The notes beneath the pieces were generated by a model. The model had not been told where the DNA came from, did no database searches, and saw only the letters and a program-made list of their open reading frames with translations. This document shows positions 42,653 through 51,917 of a stretch of DNA of 60,570 nucleotides, in pieces. The DNA is taken from NCBI GenBank assembly GCA_947381965.1, contig CANCXX010000028.1:1-60570 (forward strand). Direction: 5' to 3'. Origin of the DNA: an uncultured bacterium. Its GTDB lineage: Bacteria > Bacillota > Clostridia > Lachnospirales > Lachnospiraceae. Made by a program: the position numbers and the translations under genes. Every line of letters starts with the position of its first letter. The first letter of the stretch is position 1.

Positions 42653-43579
42653 ATGGAAAGGAAAGCGGTTCCCTATTTATCCTCAATCCGTAAAACAGGA
42701 TATATAAACAGGGAAATGAGCGGCAGGCTTTATTATGAAGCTTACCGTCCTGCCTGGGCTATAGGCGCGGTTGTTATCAGTCATGGCTTTAGCGAGTCTG
42801 CGGAAAAATATAAAGAGGTTATTTATTATTTTACCAAAGCCGGCTATCAGGTTTATCTTGCGGAGCACAGAGGACATGGCCGGTCCTTGCGGGAAACCTC
42901 CCACCCTAACATGATTCACGTCAACCGCTTTAGCGATTATGTAAGGGACCTTCATATATTTATCAAAAAGGTGGTAAAGCCTGCTTCCTTGGGCCTGCCC
43001 CTTTATTTGTTTGCCCACTCCATGGGCGGCGCCATTGGCGCTTTTTATCTGGAGGCTTATCCCAATACCTTTAAAAAAGCGATTCTGACCGCTCCCATGC
43101 TTAGCATAAATTTAGGCACGCTTCCTTCTCCTTTTGCCAGAGCATTTGGACGTATTATGATACGCCGGGGACGCGGCGGGGTTTATGCCCCCGGACAGCA
43201 TCCATATGACGACAGCCGGGAGCGGTTTGAAAGCAGCTGTTCCTCCTGCCCGGAAAGATTTTTTTATTACCAGAAAAAGAAAAAATCCACTCCTCTCTAT
43301 CAGACCTGCGGTTCCAGCTATAGCTGGGCATATCAGTCCTTAAATGCCTGCCAGTCCATCACCCGCAAGAAAAACTGCCGGAAAATCACAATTCCGGTTC
43401 TGGTATTCCGCTCCTTCAGCGATCGTATGGTTCGGGCAAAAGGCATTTATCTGTTTGTAAAAAACACACCTTCCGCCCAGCTTATTGGAATTGCCGGAAG
43501 CCGACACGAAATTTATAACAGCTCTGCATGGGTACTGGAAGCGTATTACCGGAAGATTTTTGAATTTCTTAAATCTTAA
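42653..43579 (+). CDS. Alpha/beta hydrolase (monoacylglycerol lipase-like)
   Basis: A 308-residue serine hydrolase. Oxyanion/HG segment VVISHGFSESAEKY, LAEHRGHGRS, nucleophile elbow LFAHSMGGAIG (GxSxG-type), Asp in VFRSFSDRMV and His in AGSRHEIYN fit the MGLL/YpfH-like family. No signal peptide. The ATG at 42653 is the first in-frame start after the DtxR gene with only a weak CAGGA; a non-ATG start upstream is possible. The frame extends back into the DtxR gene but that part is not expected to be translated. Substrate (glyceride, lysophospholipid) is inferred. Confidence 0.82.
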   Translation: MERKAVPYLSSIRKTGYINREMSGRLYYEAYRPAWAIGAVVISHGFSESAEKYKEVIYYFTKAGYQVYLAEHRGHGRSLRETSHPNMIHVNRFSDYVRDLHIFIKKVVKPASLGLPLYLFAHSMGGAIGAFYLEAYPNTFKKAILTAPMLSINLGTLPSPFARAFGRIMIRRGRGGVYAPGQHPYDDSRERFESSCSSCPERFFYYQKKKKSTPLYQTCGSSYSWAYQSLNACQSITRKKNCRKITIPVLVFRSFSDRMVRAKGIYLFVKNTPSAQLIGIAGSRHEIYNSSAWVLEAYYRKIFEFLKS

Positions 43580-43640
43580 AATATGTTATTAGCAAACAAT
43601 AAATATACAATTTACGTTTATAACTATTTTCTCGAAGCGG

Positions 43641-43674
43641 CAGGAGGCTGGCAGATTCAACTGCCAGCCTCCTG
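43641..43674. terminator. Strong hairpin between convergent genes
   Basis: A perfect 14-base stem CAGGAGGCTGGCAG/CTGCCAGCCTCCTG with loop ATTCAA between the lipase (plus) and beta-mannosidase (minus). Likely bidirectional transcription stop despite the short T-run. Confidence 0.75.
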
Positions 43675-43718
43675 TTACTGAAAAATACTTTTTCTGCTAT
43701 AGGCTTAAGCTTCCATTT

Positions 43719-46232
43719 TTATGCAATATCATATACGCAGCGACAGGATAATTCCTCCGCATCTCCTCTAAGAATATCTACCGTATATTCTCCTGCCTCC
43801 ATATCAAAGAAATTATCCGACAGCCACAAATCCCCGTCTATGCCTGTAATCTCTACATTCTTGGCATAGGCGCTGGCATAAATCGTTATCCGGCTGCCTT
43901 TCTTTTCCCACCGGAGATTTGGATTCATAAAGTTGTAATGTTTGGGCGGTGTAAAGAGACAGGTATTTTGGGAAACAATCTGACCATTTACCGCAAAGCT
44001 GTAGGATAAATGGATTTCTCTCTCTTCATATTCGCTAAAGTCCATCTTTTCAAGCCACAGGCCGTCCAGTGCAGGCACTGTCACCTTTTGGGTTCCACTT
44101 AAAATCACACTGCTGTCAGGCCGGTGCAGATGCCAGGAAACAATGCCTTCCACCGGCTCTTTCGTTTCATTTGCAATATGCAGCCTTGCGCTTTTTTCAA
44201 TTGGGGCAGGCTCGGCAATACAGTAGGGCCTCTCACTCATCTCCCCCTTTTCCTCGCAGGAAATCATCACTGGCGCAAACATCTTTCTTTCTGCATAGTG
44301 CAGGGCTTTCCATCTTCCATAATAGTCAATGCCCGCCCAGGACGCCACAGGCCAGATATCATTGAGCTGCCAAACCACTGTTCCCATGCACCTTCCTCTA
44401 TACCGGCGGAAATGTTCCACACCATAGCGAATGGCATCTGCCTGCAAAAGCTGGGACGCATATAAAAGATGATCAAAGTCCTTTGGGTACAAATAGGTTG
44501 CTGATAAATAATTTAATATTTTACCGTTTGCAGCACAGTTCCGCTGGTGCATTTCCATCACCCTGGAAAAAATATTCCGGTCAGAAGGGACTGTAAAGGT
44601 TTCCACCGTTTTCAGGGAAGGAAAAGACTGGAACCCAAATTCCGACACATACCGGAACCGGTACTTCCGGTACTCGGTAAAGGGCCTGTCTCCATGCCAT
44701 ACCCCCCAATAATGGGCATCCCCACGGTTTTCATCCCAGGGATTATCAAAATTTCCGCCCGATGAAGGTGATGAGGGCCAGTAAAATGCTGCCGGGTCCT
44801 CTTCTTTCAGGATTTTAGGGATAATATATTCATATAGTTTAATATAATCATACCTCTGTTTGGCAGAAGGCTTCCATGCGCCGTCCAATGTCTGGGTTTC
44901 CATCTCATTATTACCGCACCATAGTCCCAAACAGGCATGGTGGCGTATTCTCCGCACATTGTCTATGGTTTCCTGAACGATATTAGCCTCAAAAGCGTCA
45001 TCCAGTTCATAGGAGGCACAGGCATACATAAAGTCCTGCCACACAATCAGCCCCAGTTCATCGCAAATATCAAAAAAGTAATCTTCCGGGTAATAACCGC
45101 CGCCCCAGACCCGGATGCAGTTATGATTTGCCCACGCCGCATCCTCCAATAGCTTTTTGGTCCGCTCCCTGCCTGTCCTTCCAAGCAGATTATCCTCTGG
45201 GATATAATCTGCTCCCATGGCAAATATTTTAACGCCATTCACCTCATGGGCAAAACAGTTGCCCCATTGGTCTTTATCAGTATTTACCGTCATAGTTCGG
45301 AGCCCAATTTTTTGCTCCCACACGTCCAATACCTCTTCCTGCCCATCGTAAAGTACCACCTTTACCTGATAAAGCGGCTGCGCCCCGTATCCCTTTGGCC
45401 ACCAAAGCATTGGATTTTCCAACACAATTTTGTAATCCTGATTTTCCGGCAAAACACCTGTCTTATCCTCCACCGATACCTGAGCCCCATCCGGATCTGT
45501 AACTGTGATCCTTACTTTTTCTTCCTGCTCTTCCGTTCCGTTTCCAGCGCATTTTTCCTTTCCTTCAAACAGCTCAAGGGCAATGTCAAAATCAAGGGTT
45601 ACTTTTCCCTCTTCATGAATCTGTGTTATGTAAACAGAATCCAATCTGCTCTTTCTCACTCCAAGCAAAGATACCTGCCTGAAAATTCCAGCATCAGGAA
45701 GCCTTGGACCCCAGTCCCAGCCAAACATGCAGTGGGCCTTTCTTATATGAGGAAACCCGGCCATGGCGTCCAGTGAACCGCCGGTATAAACCTTTTCATT
45801 TTCTTCCTTAATATACTTTGTAGGTGAATGAAGCGTCACCTTCAGCTGATTGATTCCTTCCCTGACACATCCTAAATCCAACAGGTCAAATTCCCATACT
45901 CTGTGCATGTTGTAAGCAGATCCTGCCTGTTCTCCATTTACATAAATATCTGCCAGCGTATCTATCCCATCAAACCGAAGCAATAGTCCGTCACAGGAAA
46001 GCATCTCTTTACTTACCACAAATTCCGTGGAATAGCAGAAATCATTATCCATCAAGGGCAAAACCTTTAACTCATTGTCCCTGTAATAAGGGTCCGGTAT
46101 CAGCTTTTCTAAAAGCAGTGCGCCATAAACCGTTCCCGGTACCGCTGCCTTAATGCCCCCTTCCGGCAAAAGAGCGGCATCCTTCCCCAGAATTTCTAAA
46201 TTCCAGGTTCCATTTAAACTTTCTTTTAACAT
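43719..46232 (-). CDS. Beta-mannosidase (GH2)
   Basis: An 837-residue GH2 enzyme. N-terminal jelly roll with RFDGIDTLADIYVNG, FGWDWGPRLPDAGIF, beta-sandwich, then the barrel with acid/base Glu in LWCGNNEMETQ, the RVWGGGYYPEDYFFDICDE block and nucleophile Glu in YVSEFGFQSFPS; VWQLNDIWPVASWAGIDYYGRWKALHY (in parts) is the mannosidase end motif. It releases mannose from beta-mannosides of plant mannan or N-glycans. No signal peptide. No mannan-specific transporter is adjacent. Confidence 0.93.
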   Translation of the reverse strand: MLKESLNGTWNLEILGKDAALLPEGGIKAAVPGTVYGALLLEKLIPDPYYRDNELKVLPLMDNDFCYSTEFVVSKEMLSCDGLLLRFDGIDTLADIYVNGEQAGSAYNMHRVWEFDLLDLGCVREGINQLKVTLHSPTKYIKEENEKVYTGGSLDAMAGFPHIRKAHCMFGWDWGPRLPDAGIFRQVSLLGVRKSRLDSVYITQIHEEGKVTLDFDIALELFEGKEKCAGNGTEEQEEKVRITVTDPDGAQVSVEDKTGVLPENQDYKIVLENPMLWWPKGYGAQPLYQVKVVLYDGQEEVLDVWEQKIGLRTMTVNTDKDQWGNCFAHEVNGVKIFAMGADYIPEDNLLGRTGRERTKKLLEDAAWANHNCIRVWGGGYYPEDYFFDICDELGLIVWQDFMYACASYELDDAFEANIVQETIDNVRRIRHHACLGLWCGNNEMETQTLDGAWKPSAKQRYDYIKLYEYIIPKILKEEDPAAFYWPSSPSSGGNFDNPWDENRGDAHYWGVWHGDRPFTEYRKYRFRYVSEFGFQSFPSLKTVETFTVPSDRNIFSRVMEMHQRNCAANGKILNYLSATYLYPKDFDHLLYASQLLQADAIRYGVEHFRRYRGRCMGTVVWQLNDIWPVASWAGIDYYGRWKALHYAERKMFAPVMISCEEKGEMSERPYCIAEPAPIEKSARLHIANETKEPVEGIVSWHLHRPDSSVILSGTQKVTVPALDGLWLEKMDFSEYEEREIHLSYSFAVNGQIVSQNTCLFTPPKHYNFMNPNLRWEKKGSRITIYASAYAKNVEITGIDGDLWLSDNFFDMEAGEYTVDILRGDAEELSCRCVYDIA

Positions 46233-46598
46233 TTTTTTAGCCTTTCTTTAGGTAATATAATAACAATTATAACATAATCCTAAGTAAAGCCAAAGTATTA
46301 TTTGGGGGAATTTAAAATATCGGAATCCGGAAAGGATGTTTCTGTGCAGGATGGACAGAGAGCCGTCAGAACGAAAAACGATTTATTATATGGGTTTACC
46401 CGGCAACAAAGCACAAAACATCATACAAAGTCGAATGGCATTCAGAACATGATACAGTCTGATTTTTAAGGTCATAGAATGTTTTTCTGGGTAACATATT
46501 CCATTTAAGTTAAATTTCAAATAAATCCCTACTCTCTTTATTTCCCATTATCCCTGTCAAGAATTTTTATTATAAACCATACACTTTGTATGATATTT
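46233..46598. other. Intergenic, no gene recognised
   Basis: A 366-base gap between beta-mannosidase and the dehydrogenase. No ribosome-site-led frame or repeat is visible. A minus-strand promoter for beta-mannosidase is expected here (TATAAT-like ATAACAATTAT near 46260). Confidence 0.5.
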
Positions 46599-47669
46599 CT
46601 ATCCTTCCACGACACTCATAATCTTTATATAATCTTCTGTTCTGTCTCTCATTATATGAAGTCCTTTCTTAAGCTCATCTAGGGCAAATTTATGGGTAAT
46701 CAGCGCCCCAGGAGCTATCCTTTTCCGCTCTGCCCTCTCTAACGCATAACGCCAGTCGTCCCCTGCCTCTTTGGTAAAAGAGGAATTCCAGGTTCCGATT
46801 ATTTCAAGCTGATTGCGGAGAATTTTCCAGTACACCTGTTTTTCCAGCTCCATATCCGAACATGGATTCCCTACCAGTACTACTTTTCCTCCGGGGGAAG
46901 CCCCGCAAACCGCCTGTACCAATGTCTCGTTTTTTCCCACACACTCAAAAAACAGGTTCACACCTGTACCATCTGTTTTGTCCAGAAGCCACTTCCCCAC
47001 ATCCTCTTTCTTACTGTCACAATAACAGTCTTCCGAAATTCCCATGCGAAGGACTGTCTGTTTCTGGAACTCTTTGTTTCCAATTACCAAAATCCTTCCG
47101 GTGTTTTGGGATTTTTCTTTTTTCTTTTCCAGAAGAAACATAAGAATCAAAAGGCCAATGGTTCCCAATCCGCAAATAGCAATGGTATCATCTGCCATTG
47201 GCCTGGCCCTTCTTATGGCATGGACAGCAACCGCCATTGGCTCTAACATGGCTGCCTCTTCAAAGCTTACTCCATCAGGCAGCTTTATCAGGTTTTGAAC
47301 TGGTACTGCCGCATACTCTGCAAATCCTCCATTCTGGCGGGAGCCGAGATAGCCGTAATTTCTACACATCTCATACTGCCCCCTTTGACAGGGCAGACAC
47401 AAATGACAGGGGATTAGTGGAAATATCCCCACCCGCTGTCCCTGCCATTCTATGTCCACGTTATCCCCCGTTTTTGCCACAACACCGGAAAACTCGTGTC
47501 CCGGTATCAATGGATAGGAATAGGTTCCTGTGCGGAAAATTCTGGGTATATCTGAACCGCAGATCCCTGCCGCTTTCACAGATACCAAAACCTCACCGGA
47601 GGCTGGCTTTGGCTTTTCCACTGTTTCCATTCTTAAATCATTTATTCCATGTAAAACCCATGCTTTCAT
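46599..47669 (-). CDS. Zinc-dependent alcohol dehydrogenase (polyol/GatD-like)
   Basis: A 356-residue medium-chain dehydrogenase. Catalytic zinc Cys in AAGICGSDIPR, the GHEFSGVV motif, structural zinc Cys set (CHLCLPCQRGQYEMC), EPMAVAVHAIRRA, and nucleotide-binding GLGTIGLL are present. Closest in style to galactitol-1-phosphate 5-dehydrogenase or sorbitol/threonine dehydrogenases; substrate not settled. GGGAGGGAG precedes the ATG. It stands alone. Confidence 0.88.
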   Translation of the reverse strand: MKAWVLHGINDLRMETVEKPKPASGEVLVSVKAAGICGSDIPRIFRTGTYSYPLIPGHEFSGVVAKTGDNVDIEWQGQRVGIFPLIPCHLCLPCQRGQYEMCRNYGYLGSRQNGGFAEYAAVPVQNLIKLPDGVSFEEAAMLEPMAVAVHAIRRARPMADDTIAICGLGTIGLLILMFLLEKKKEKSQNTGRILVIGNKEFQKQTVLRMGISEDCYCDSKKEDVGKWLLDKTDGTGVNLFFECVGKNETLVQAVCGASPGGKVVLVGNPCSDMELEKQVYWKILRNQLEIIGTWNSSFTKEAGDDWRYALERAERKRIAPGALITHKFALDELKKGLHIMRDRTEDYIKIMSVVEG

Positions 47670-47866
47670 CTGTGCATCTCCCTCCCGGATACTGCCTTTA
47701 TAATCATAGTCCCGCTACAAGCAGGGTATTTGCTCTTTTGTATACCAGTACTCCATCCGGCCTGAAATTAGAATTGTAAACCGCTTGTCTCGCACCATTG
47801 CGTCGTAAAATTTCTAGACAATGCCACCGCATCGCCGTCGGAATTTTGTCTGACACTAGAGCATGT
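47670..47866. other. Intergenic region with repeat-like segment
   Basis: Contains ataccagtac...acaatgccaccgcat (about 47742-47840), sharing end sequences and spacing with 3110-3215. No gene seen. Confidence 0.4.
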
Positions 47867-49264
47867 TTACCTTTCCAGAATATTTCCTACAGAGGTCATT
47901 AAACCAGGAAGGTTTACGTTCATTCTTTCCAGCGATTCAATCACTATGATATCCGCATTTTGGATTGCTTCCACCGCAACCGCCTCTTCCATATTAAAAG
48001 AGTTGAGCAGCATACATCTGCCAAAATCCTTGGAAAGGAACTGCCCCATACTGATTCTGAAGGAATCGCCTACCACAACAATACTGCTTTGGTTTTCCGC
48101 AGTGGAAACGGTACTGCATATATCAGAAGAAAAATGTTCTCCTTCTTCAAAGGTAACATCCACATACAACTTATAATAAATCATATACGAGATATCTCCC
48201 TCATAGTCTTTTCCATTCAGGTTTCCCACACGCACCAAATCCCCGCTTTCAAATGCCCTTTCTTCTGCTGTAAGCTCCGATAGATCAGTAACCGGCACCT
48301 CCATCAGAGCATATAATGCCTGGGTTCCAATAAACGCACCAGCATCATTCCAATGGGTATCCGTCTTAAAGTAAAGCTGCCACTTTTCCTTTGCAGCCTT
48401 TAATTCCTCTATAGGATAAATAATCTTAATATCCGAATTTGCATGTACATAATCCACCAGCCGCTGGACCCTTTTATAAGTGTCAGCAGTCTTATATGTG
48501 GGCATAAACTCTGCATATACCTGTTCCTTGTTTGGCGGCAGAAAGAAATATAGCTTTTTTCCCTTTTCCTGACATATCCTTTCCAGTTCTTCCATACCGT
48601 CCAAATAAGTTTTAAGTTCTTCCTCACTTAAAATATTATTTCCAAGATAATCTTCCAGACTGTTTTCCAATGCAAAAAACAACCATTTTTCCCGTCCTTC
48701 TATTGTAGATTTATTATGCACCTTTGGCGGAAAATAACCCTCCAAAGGTTCGTTAACTTCCTCACTTCCATCCCTGTACTTGTCCTCATCATATTCATTA
48801 GAGCCGGTAGTTTGTCCACCTTTTGACAAACCGGAGGAAGGGTCTGTCCGTATGGAACTTTCCTCATTTGGGGTATCTGCCTTTTTGCCAGACTCCGGTC
48901 TTCCGAAATCATCATAAAATAACTTTACCAGGCAAGGGCCTATCAGATCGTCATATGGCTTTTCCATCCACAAAGTCAGGTTTCTCTGTGCCAGTATCAT
49001 TGCTGAGCGAAAAGGCAGTCTGTCGTTATAATACGCTTCCAGCTCCTCTCCGTACGCCGGTCCAAAGGTTTCCGGAAAAGGGGCCATGTTCCGGTTTTCA
49101 TCCATCTGAAAATTCACCCCTTCCCTTCCTTTTGGCCATATCATTCCCATTACCAGCCATACAGCAGTTGGCAGTACCAGCACTGTCATAAAAACTACAA
49201 TGGAAAATATGGCAAATCCCCTGTTTCCTTTCCATTCCCCTTCTTTCTTTTTTATCTCCTGCAT
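47867..49264 (-). CDS. DHHW/AlgJ-like SGNH-type acetylation protein
   Basis: A 465-residue protein with an N-terminal membrane segment (about 18-40), a disordered Ser/Asp-rich linker (about 130-180) and an SGNH-like domain: VVVGDSFRISMGQ (nucleophile Ser) and FKTDTHWNDAGAF (the DTHW catalytic pair). Such proteins work with MBOAT transferases to O-acetylate extracellular polysaccharide, as AlgJ/AlgX with AlgI. It is 15 bases downstream of the frameshifted MBOAT gene in one operon. Confidence 0.88.
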   Translation of the reverse strand: MQEIKKKEGEWKGNRGFAIFSIVVFMTVLVLPTAVWLVMGMIWPKGREGVNFQMDENRNMAPFPETFGPAYGEELEAYYNDRLPFRSAMILAQRNLTLWMEKPYDDLIGPCLVKLFYDDFGRPESGKKADTPNEESSIRTDPSSGLSKGGQTTGSNEYDEDKYRDGSEEVNEPLEGYFPPKVHNKSTIEGREKWLFFALENSLEDYLGNNILSEEELKTYLDGMEELERICQEKGKKLYFFLPPNKEQVYAEFMPTYKTADTYKRVQRLVDYVHANSDIKIIYPIEELKAAKEKWQLYFKTDTHWNDAGAFIGTQALYALMEVPVTDLSELTAEERAFESGDLVRVGNLNGKDYEGDISYMIYYKLYVDVTFEEGEHFSSDICSTVSTAENQSSIVVVGDSFRISMGQFLSKDFGRCMLLNSFNMEEAVAVEAIQNADIIVIESLERMNVNLPGLMTSVGNILER

Positions 49265-49279
49265 AAAGATATGTCTCCT

Positions 49280-50768
49280 TTAAAATTGGAAATAAATAAA
49301 CGGATTATAGGTTCCGCTTACCATCATCAGGATGGATAACACCAGCGCTGCCACCTGTATGCACAGGTCACAGGCCATAACTGGCAGCTGCATCCTTATC
49401 TTTTCATATATTCCTCCGGCCAGCCTCTGCACAAACCCTGCACACAGTATTCCGGCAACAAGGGCAAGCACCACCTTCATTGACAGAAAAGATACCACTG
49501 TATAATTTCCCGCTTTTCCTCCGAACATCTGCCCCAGATACCCGGCCGCCTGGTACACTGTGTCAGAACGGAAAAACACCCATCCTGTCATTACACACAG
49601 GGTACAGTACACCCAGTTTATTATTTTTACAGGATTTTTTTCCAGTATCTTTCCAAGAAACACTCTCTCAGTTATCAGAAGCACGCCATAAAACAGCCCC
49701 CAGAGCAGAAATGTAAAGTTGGCCCCGTGCCAGATTCCTGTAAGCAGAAACACAAGAAACAGGTTCCGGCAGGTCTTTCCGCTCCCGCCTCTGCTTCCTC
49801 CCAGAGGAATATACACATATTCCTTAAACCAGCCTGACAAAGATATATGCCACCTGCGCCAGAACTCCTGCACGGAAAGAGAGGTATAAGGGTAATTAAA
49901 ATTCTCCCGGAACCGGAACCCCAGCATCCGTCCAATTCCTATGGCCATATCGGAATAACCCGAAAAGTCAAAATAAATCTGAAGGGTATAGGCCGCAATT
50001 CCCAGCCATGCAACACCACACCCTATCCCTGATACATTCAGTGCCCAAATACTGTCTGCTGTCTCCGCAAAGGTATTGGCAAGCAGAACCTTTTTTCCAA
50101 GTCCATAGCAGAAACGCTTCTGCCCACTGACAAACAGGGAAACTGTTTCTTTCCGTTCCTGCAGCTGCCTGTCTATATCACTGTACTTCACAATCGGCCC
50201 TGCTACCAGCTGGGGGAAGAAAGACACATATAGGGCAAAATCATACAGATTTTTCTGAACGGCCGTTTTTTTCATATAAACATCTATCACATAGGACATT
50301 GCCTGGAAGGTAAAGAAGGATATCCCTATAGGAAGAACAATCTGCGGAATTCCCAGCCTTCCGGTTCCTTCCATGGAAAGCACATGATGAAGCAGGGAAA
50401 CCGCGTCTTCTCCTGTATCCATGATGGCTTCCACCACAGTGACAATCATGTTAAAATACTTAAATACAACCAAAATGCCAAGATTTATGGCAATAACAGC
50501 TGTCAGTTTTATTTTTCTGTTCCTGCTCCGCTCTTCTCTTCCAATGGCAAGATCTCCAAAATAGTTCACTAAAATGGAAGACAGCATAATAAACAGACAG
50601 TATCCCCCCTCCCCAGGCATAAAAACATAGACTGGAAATCAGTAAAAAAATATTTTTAGCTTTTATTCTGCTCCCTTCCTCCCGGAAGGAAATTATGGAC
50701 AGCAAAAAATTGACAATTATCACTATGGGCAGGAATACCCAGATAAAAATCATGGAACTAAACAACAT
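49280..50768 (-). pseudogene. MBOAT-family O-acyltransferase (AlgI-like), frameshifted
   Basis: The first 52 residues (MLFSSMIFIWVFLP...LCFYAWGG) and the rest (GEGGYCLFIMLSSILVNY...) are in different frames. Restoring one base in the tract TGGGGAGGGGGGATAC (about 50603-50618) gives the family sequence FYAWGxGGYCLFIM. The body is intact: LVAGPIVKYSDI, FWRRWHISLSGWFKEYVYIPLGGS and the catalytic His in LTGIWHGANFTFL. About 496 residues when repaired. MBOAT proteins move acyl groups across the membrane for the DHHW partner. The break is in a G-run, so phase variation, mutation and sequence error are all possible. Confidence 0.9.
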
Positions 50769-50808
50769 TTTTTAATTTACCCTTTCTAAACGTAATTTTA
50801 TCCTGTCC

Positions 50809-51138
50809 TCACTGCTCTGGCACTACTGCAAAAAATATCAAATCTTCCCCGCCATTATTCATCATTGAGTGGCTGTGCCCCTTGGGACAATAATGACACC
50901 CGCCTGCAGTCATTTCTTCTGTTTCCTCATCATAAAGGAAATCAGCCTTGCCGCTTAAGATATAAATAATTTCACTGCTTGTCTCATGCTTGTGAAATCC
51001 AATAGATGCTCCCGGCTTCAGGCTGCCATACATAATCTTCCCCAAATCATCGGAGTGCATACGTACTGCAAACTCTCCTATGCCGCCTTTAAAACCGGAA
51101 GTTCTTGTTTCTTCTATTCCATTAAAATTTATAATCAT
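50809..51138 (-). CDS. Cupin-domain protein
   Basis: A 109-residue single cupin: motif 1 GASIGFHKHETSSEIIYILSGK (in parts GFHKHETSSEIIY) and motif 2 PKGHSHSMMNNG give metal ligand His/Glu residues. Such small cupins bind sugars or act as isomerases/dioxygenase-like sensors; function unclear. A two-hairpin leader element with GGAGG stands immediately before the start. Confidence 0.85.
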   Translation of the reverse strand: MIINFNGIEETRTSGFKGGIGEFAVRMHSDDLGKIMYGSLKPGASIGFHKHETSSEIIYILSGKADFLYDEETEEMTAGGCHYCPKGHSHSMMNNGGEDLIFFAVVPEQ

Positions 51139-51143
51139 TTTCT

Positions 51144-51219
51144 GCCTCCATATATCTCAGGCAACGCCTTGGCTACCGCACCAATTAAGACTGGAAGTTT
51201 AATTCCACGCTTCCAGTCT
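51144..51219 (-). repeat. Two-hairpin 5' leader element, copy E
   Basis: mRNA sense: hairpin GACTGGAAG/CTTCCAGTC, linker TTAATTGGTGCGG, a weaker second hairpin (CAAGGC-GTT-GCCTGAG) and ATATGGAGGC as ribosome site of the cupin gene. First-stem bases differ from A and D but still pair. Confidence 0.7.
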
Positions 51220-51231
51220 TATATTGCCTTA

Positions 51232-51879
51232 TTATTTACAATTTCCTATATTTCCCTGAAAAATAGAAATAATTGTTTCCTGCATACTGCCCCGCTCCAT
51301 CTGTAAAAGCCTTTCCAGATTATAGATAAATGCCTCTATCTTTTTTAGCTTTTCCTCTCCACTACACCCCATAAGGTCGTCAAATACCGTATTAACATAT
51401 AAAAACGTCATCTCCGCCACTTCTTCCGGATAGTCCGTCTGGCATATTCCCTCATCTGTGCCTTCCCGGATTAATACAGCAATATACGGCGTGATTCCAT
51501 CCAACAGACTTTTCTGCATTTTCTGGTGCATAAGCGCATTCTGCGGCTTATGCACCTGCTCCAAAATTTCATGACTGAAATTGCCGCCGTCTGCATTAAG
51601 TGCAAGCATCATCATTGTAAGCCTCTGTAATACCGGTATTTCCTTTTGAGCTACAATCTCTTCCAATATCCGGTCCATCCGTCCAATCATACGTTCAATC
51701 ATCGCGTCCAGAATATCTTCTTTTGATTTAAAATGATAATATAAGGTTCCCCTTGCAATTCCTATTTCATTTAAAATATCATTTGTACTGGTATTATCAA
51801 ATCCTTTTGCGCCAAACAATCGCTCTGCCACATCCAATATCTCATTTTTTCGTTCTTCTGCTTCTTTTACAATCCGCAT
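51232..51879 (-). CDS. TetR/AcrR-family regulator
   Basis: A 215-residue regulator. N-terminal helix-turn-helix: NEILDVAERLFGAKGFDNTST then ILNEIGIARGTLYYHFKSKED (in parts), typical TetR. The rest is an effector-binding helical domain. ATG 51879 (MRIVKEAEERK) is used; a GTG nine codons upstream is possible. It follows the chemoreceptor gene by 38 bases on the same strand. Ligand unknown. Confidence 0.92.
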   Translation of the reverse strand: MRIVKEAEERKNEILDVAERLFGAKGFDNTSTNDILNEIGIARGTLYYHFKSKEDILDAMIERMIGRMDRILEEIVAQKEIPVLQRLTMMMLALNADGGNFSHEILEQVHKPQNALMHQKMQKSLLDGITPYIAVLIREGTDEGICQTDYPEEVAEMTFLYVNTVFDDLMGCSGEEKLKKIEAFIYNLERLLQMERGSMQETIISIFQGNIGNCK

Positions 51880-51917
51880 CCGTTTTGCATCTCCTGCTAT
51901 GCCCACTTATCGGCCAA

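Noticed and set aside
46233-46598. Small gene or riboswitch before beta-mannosidase
   Set aside because: No frame with a ribosome site and no recognisable aptamer core.
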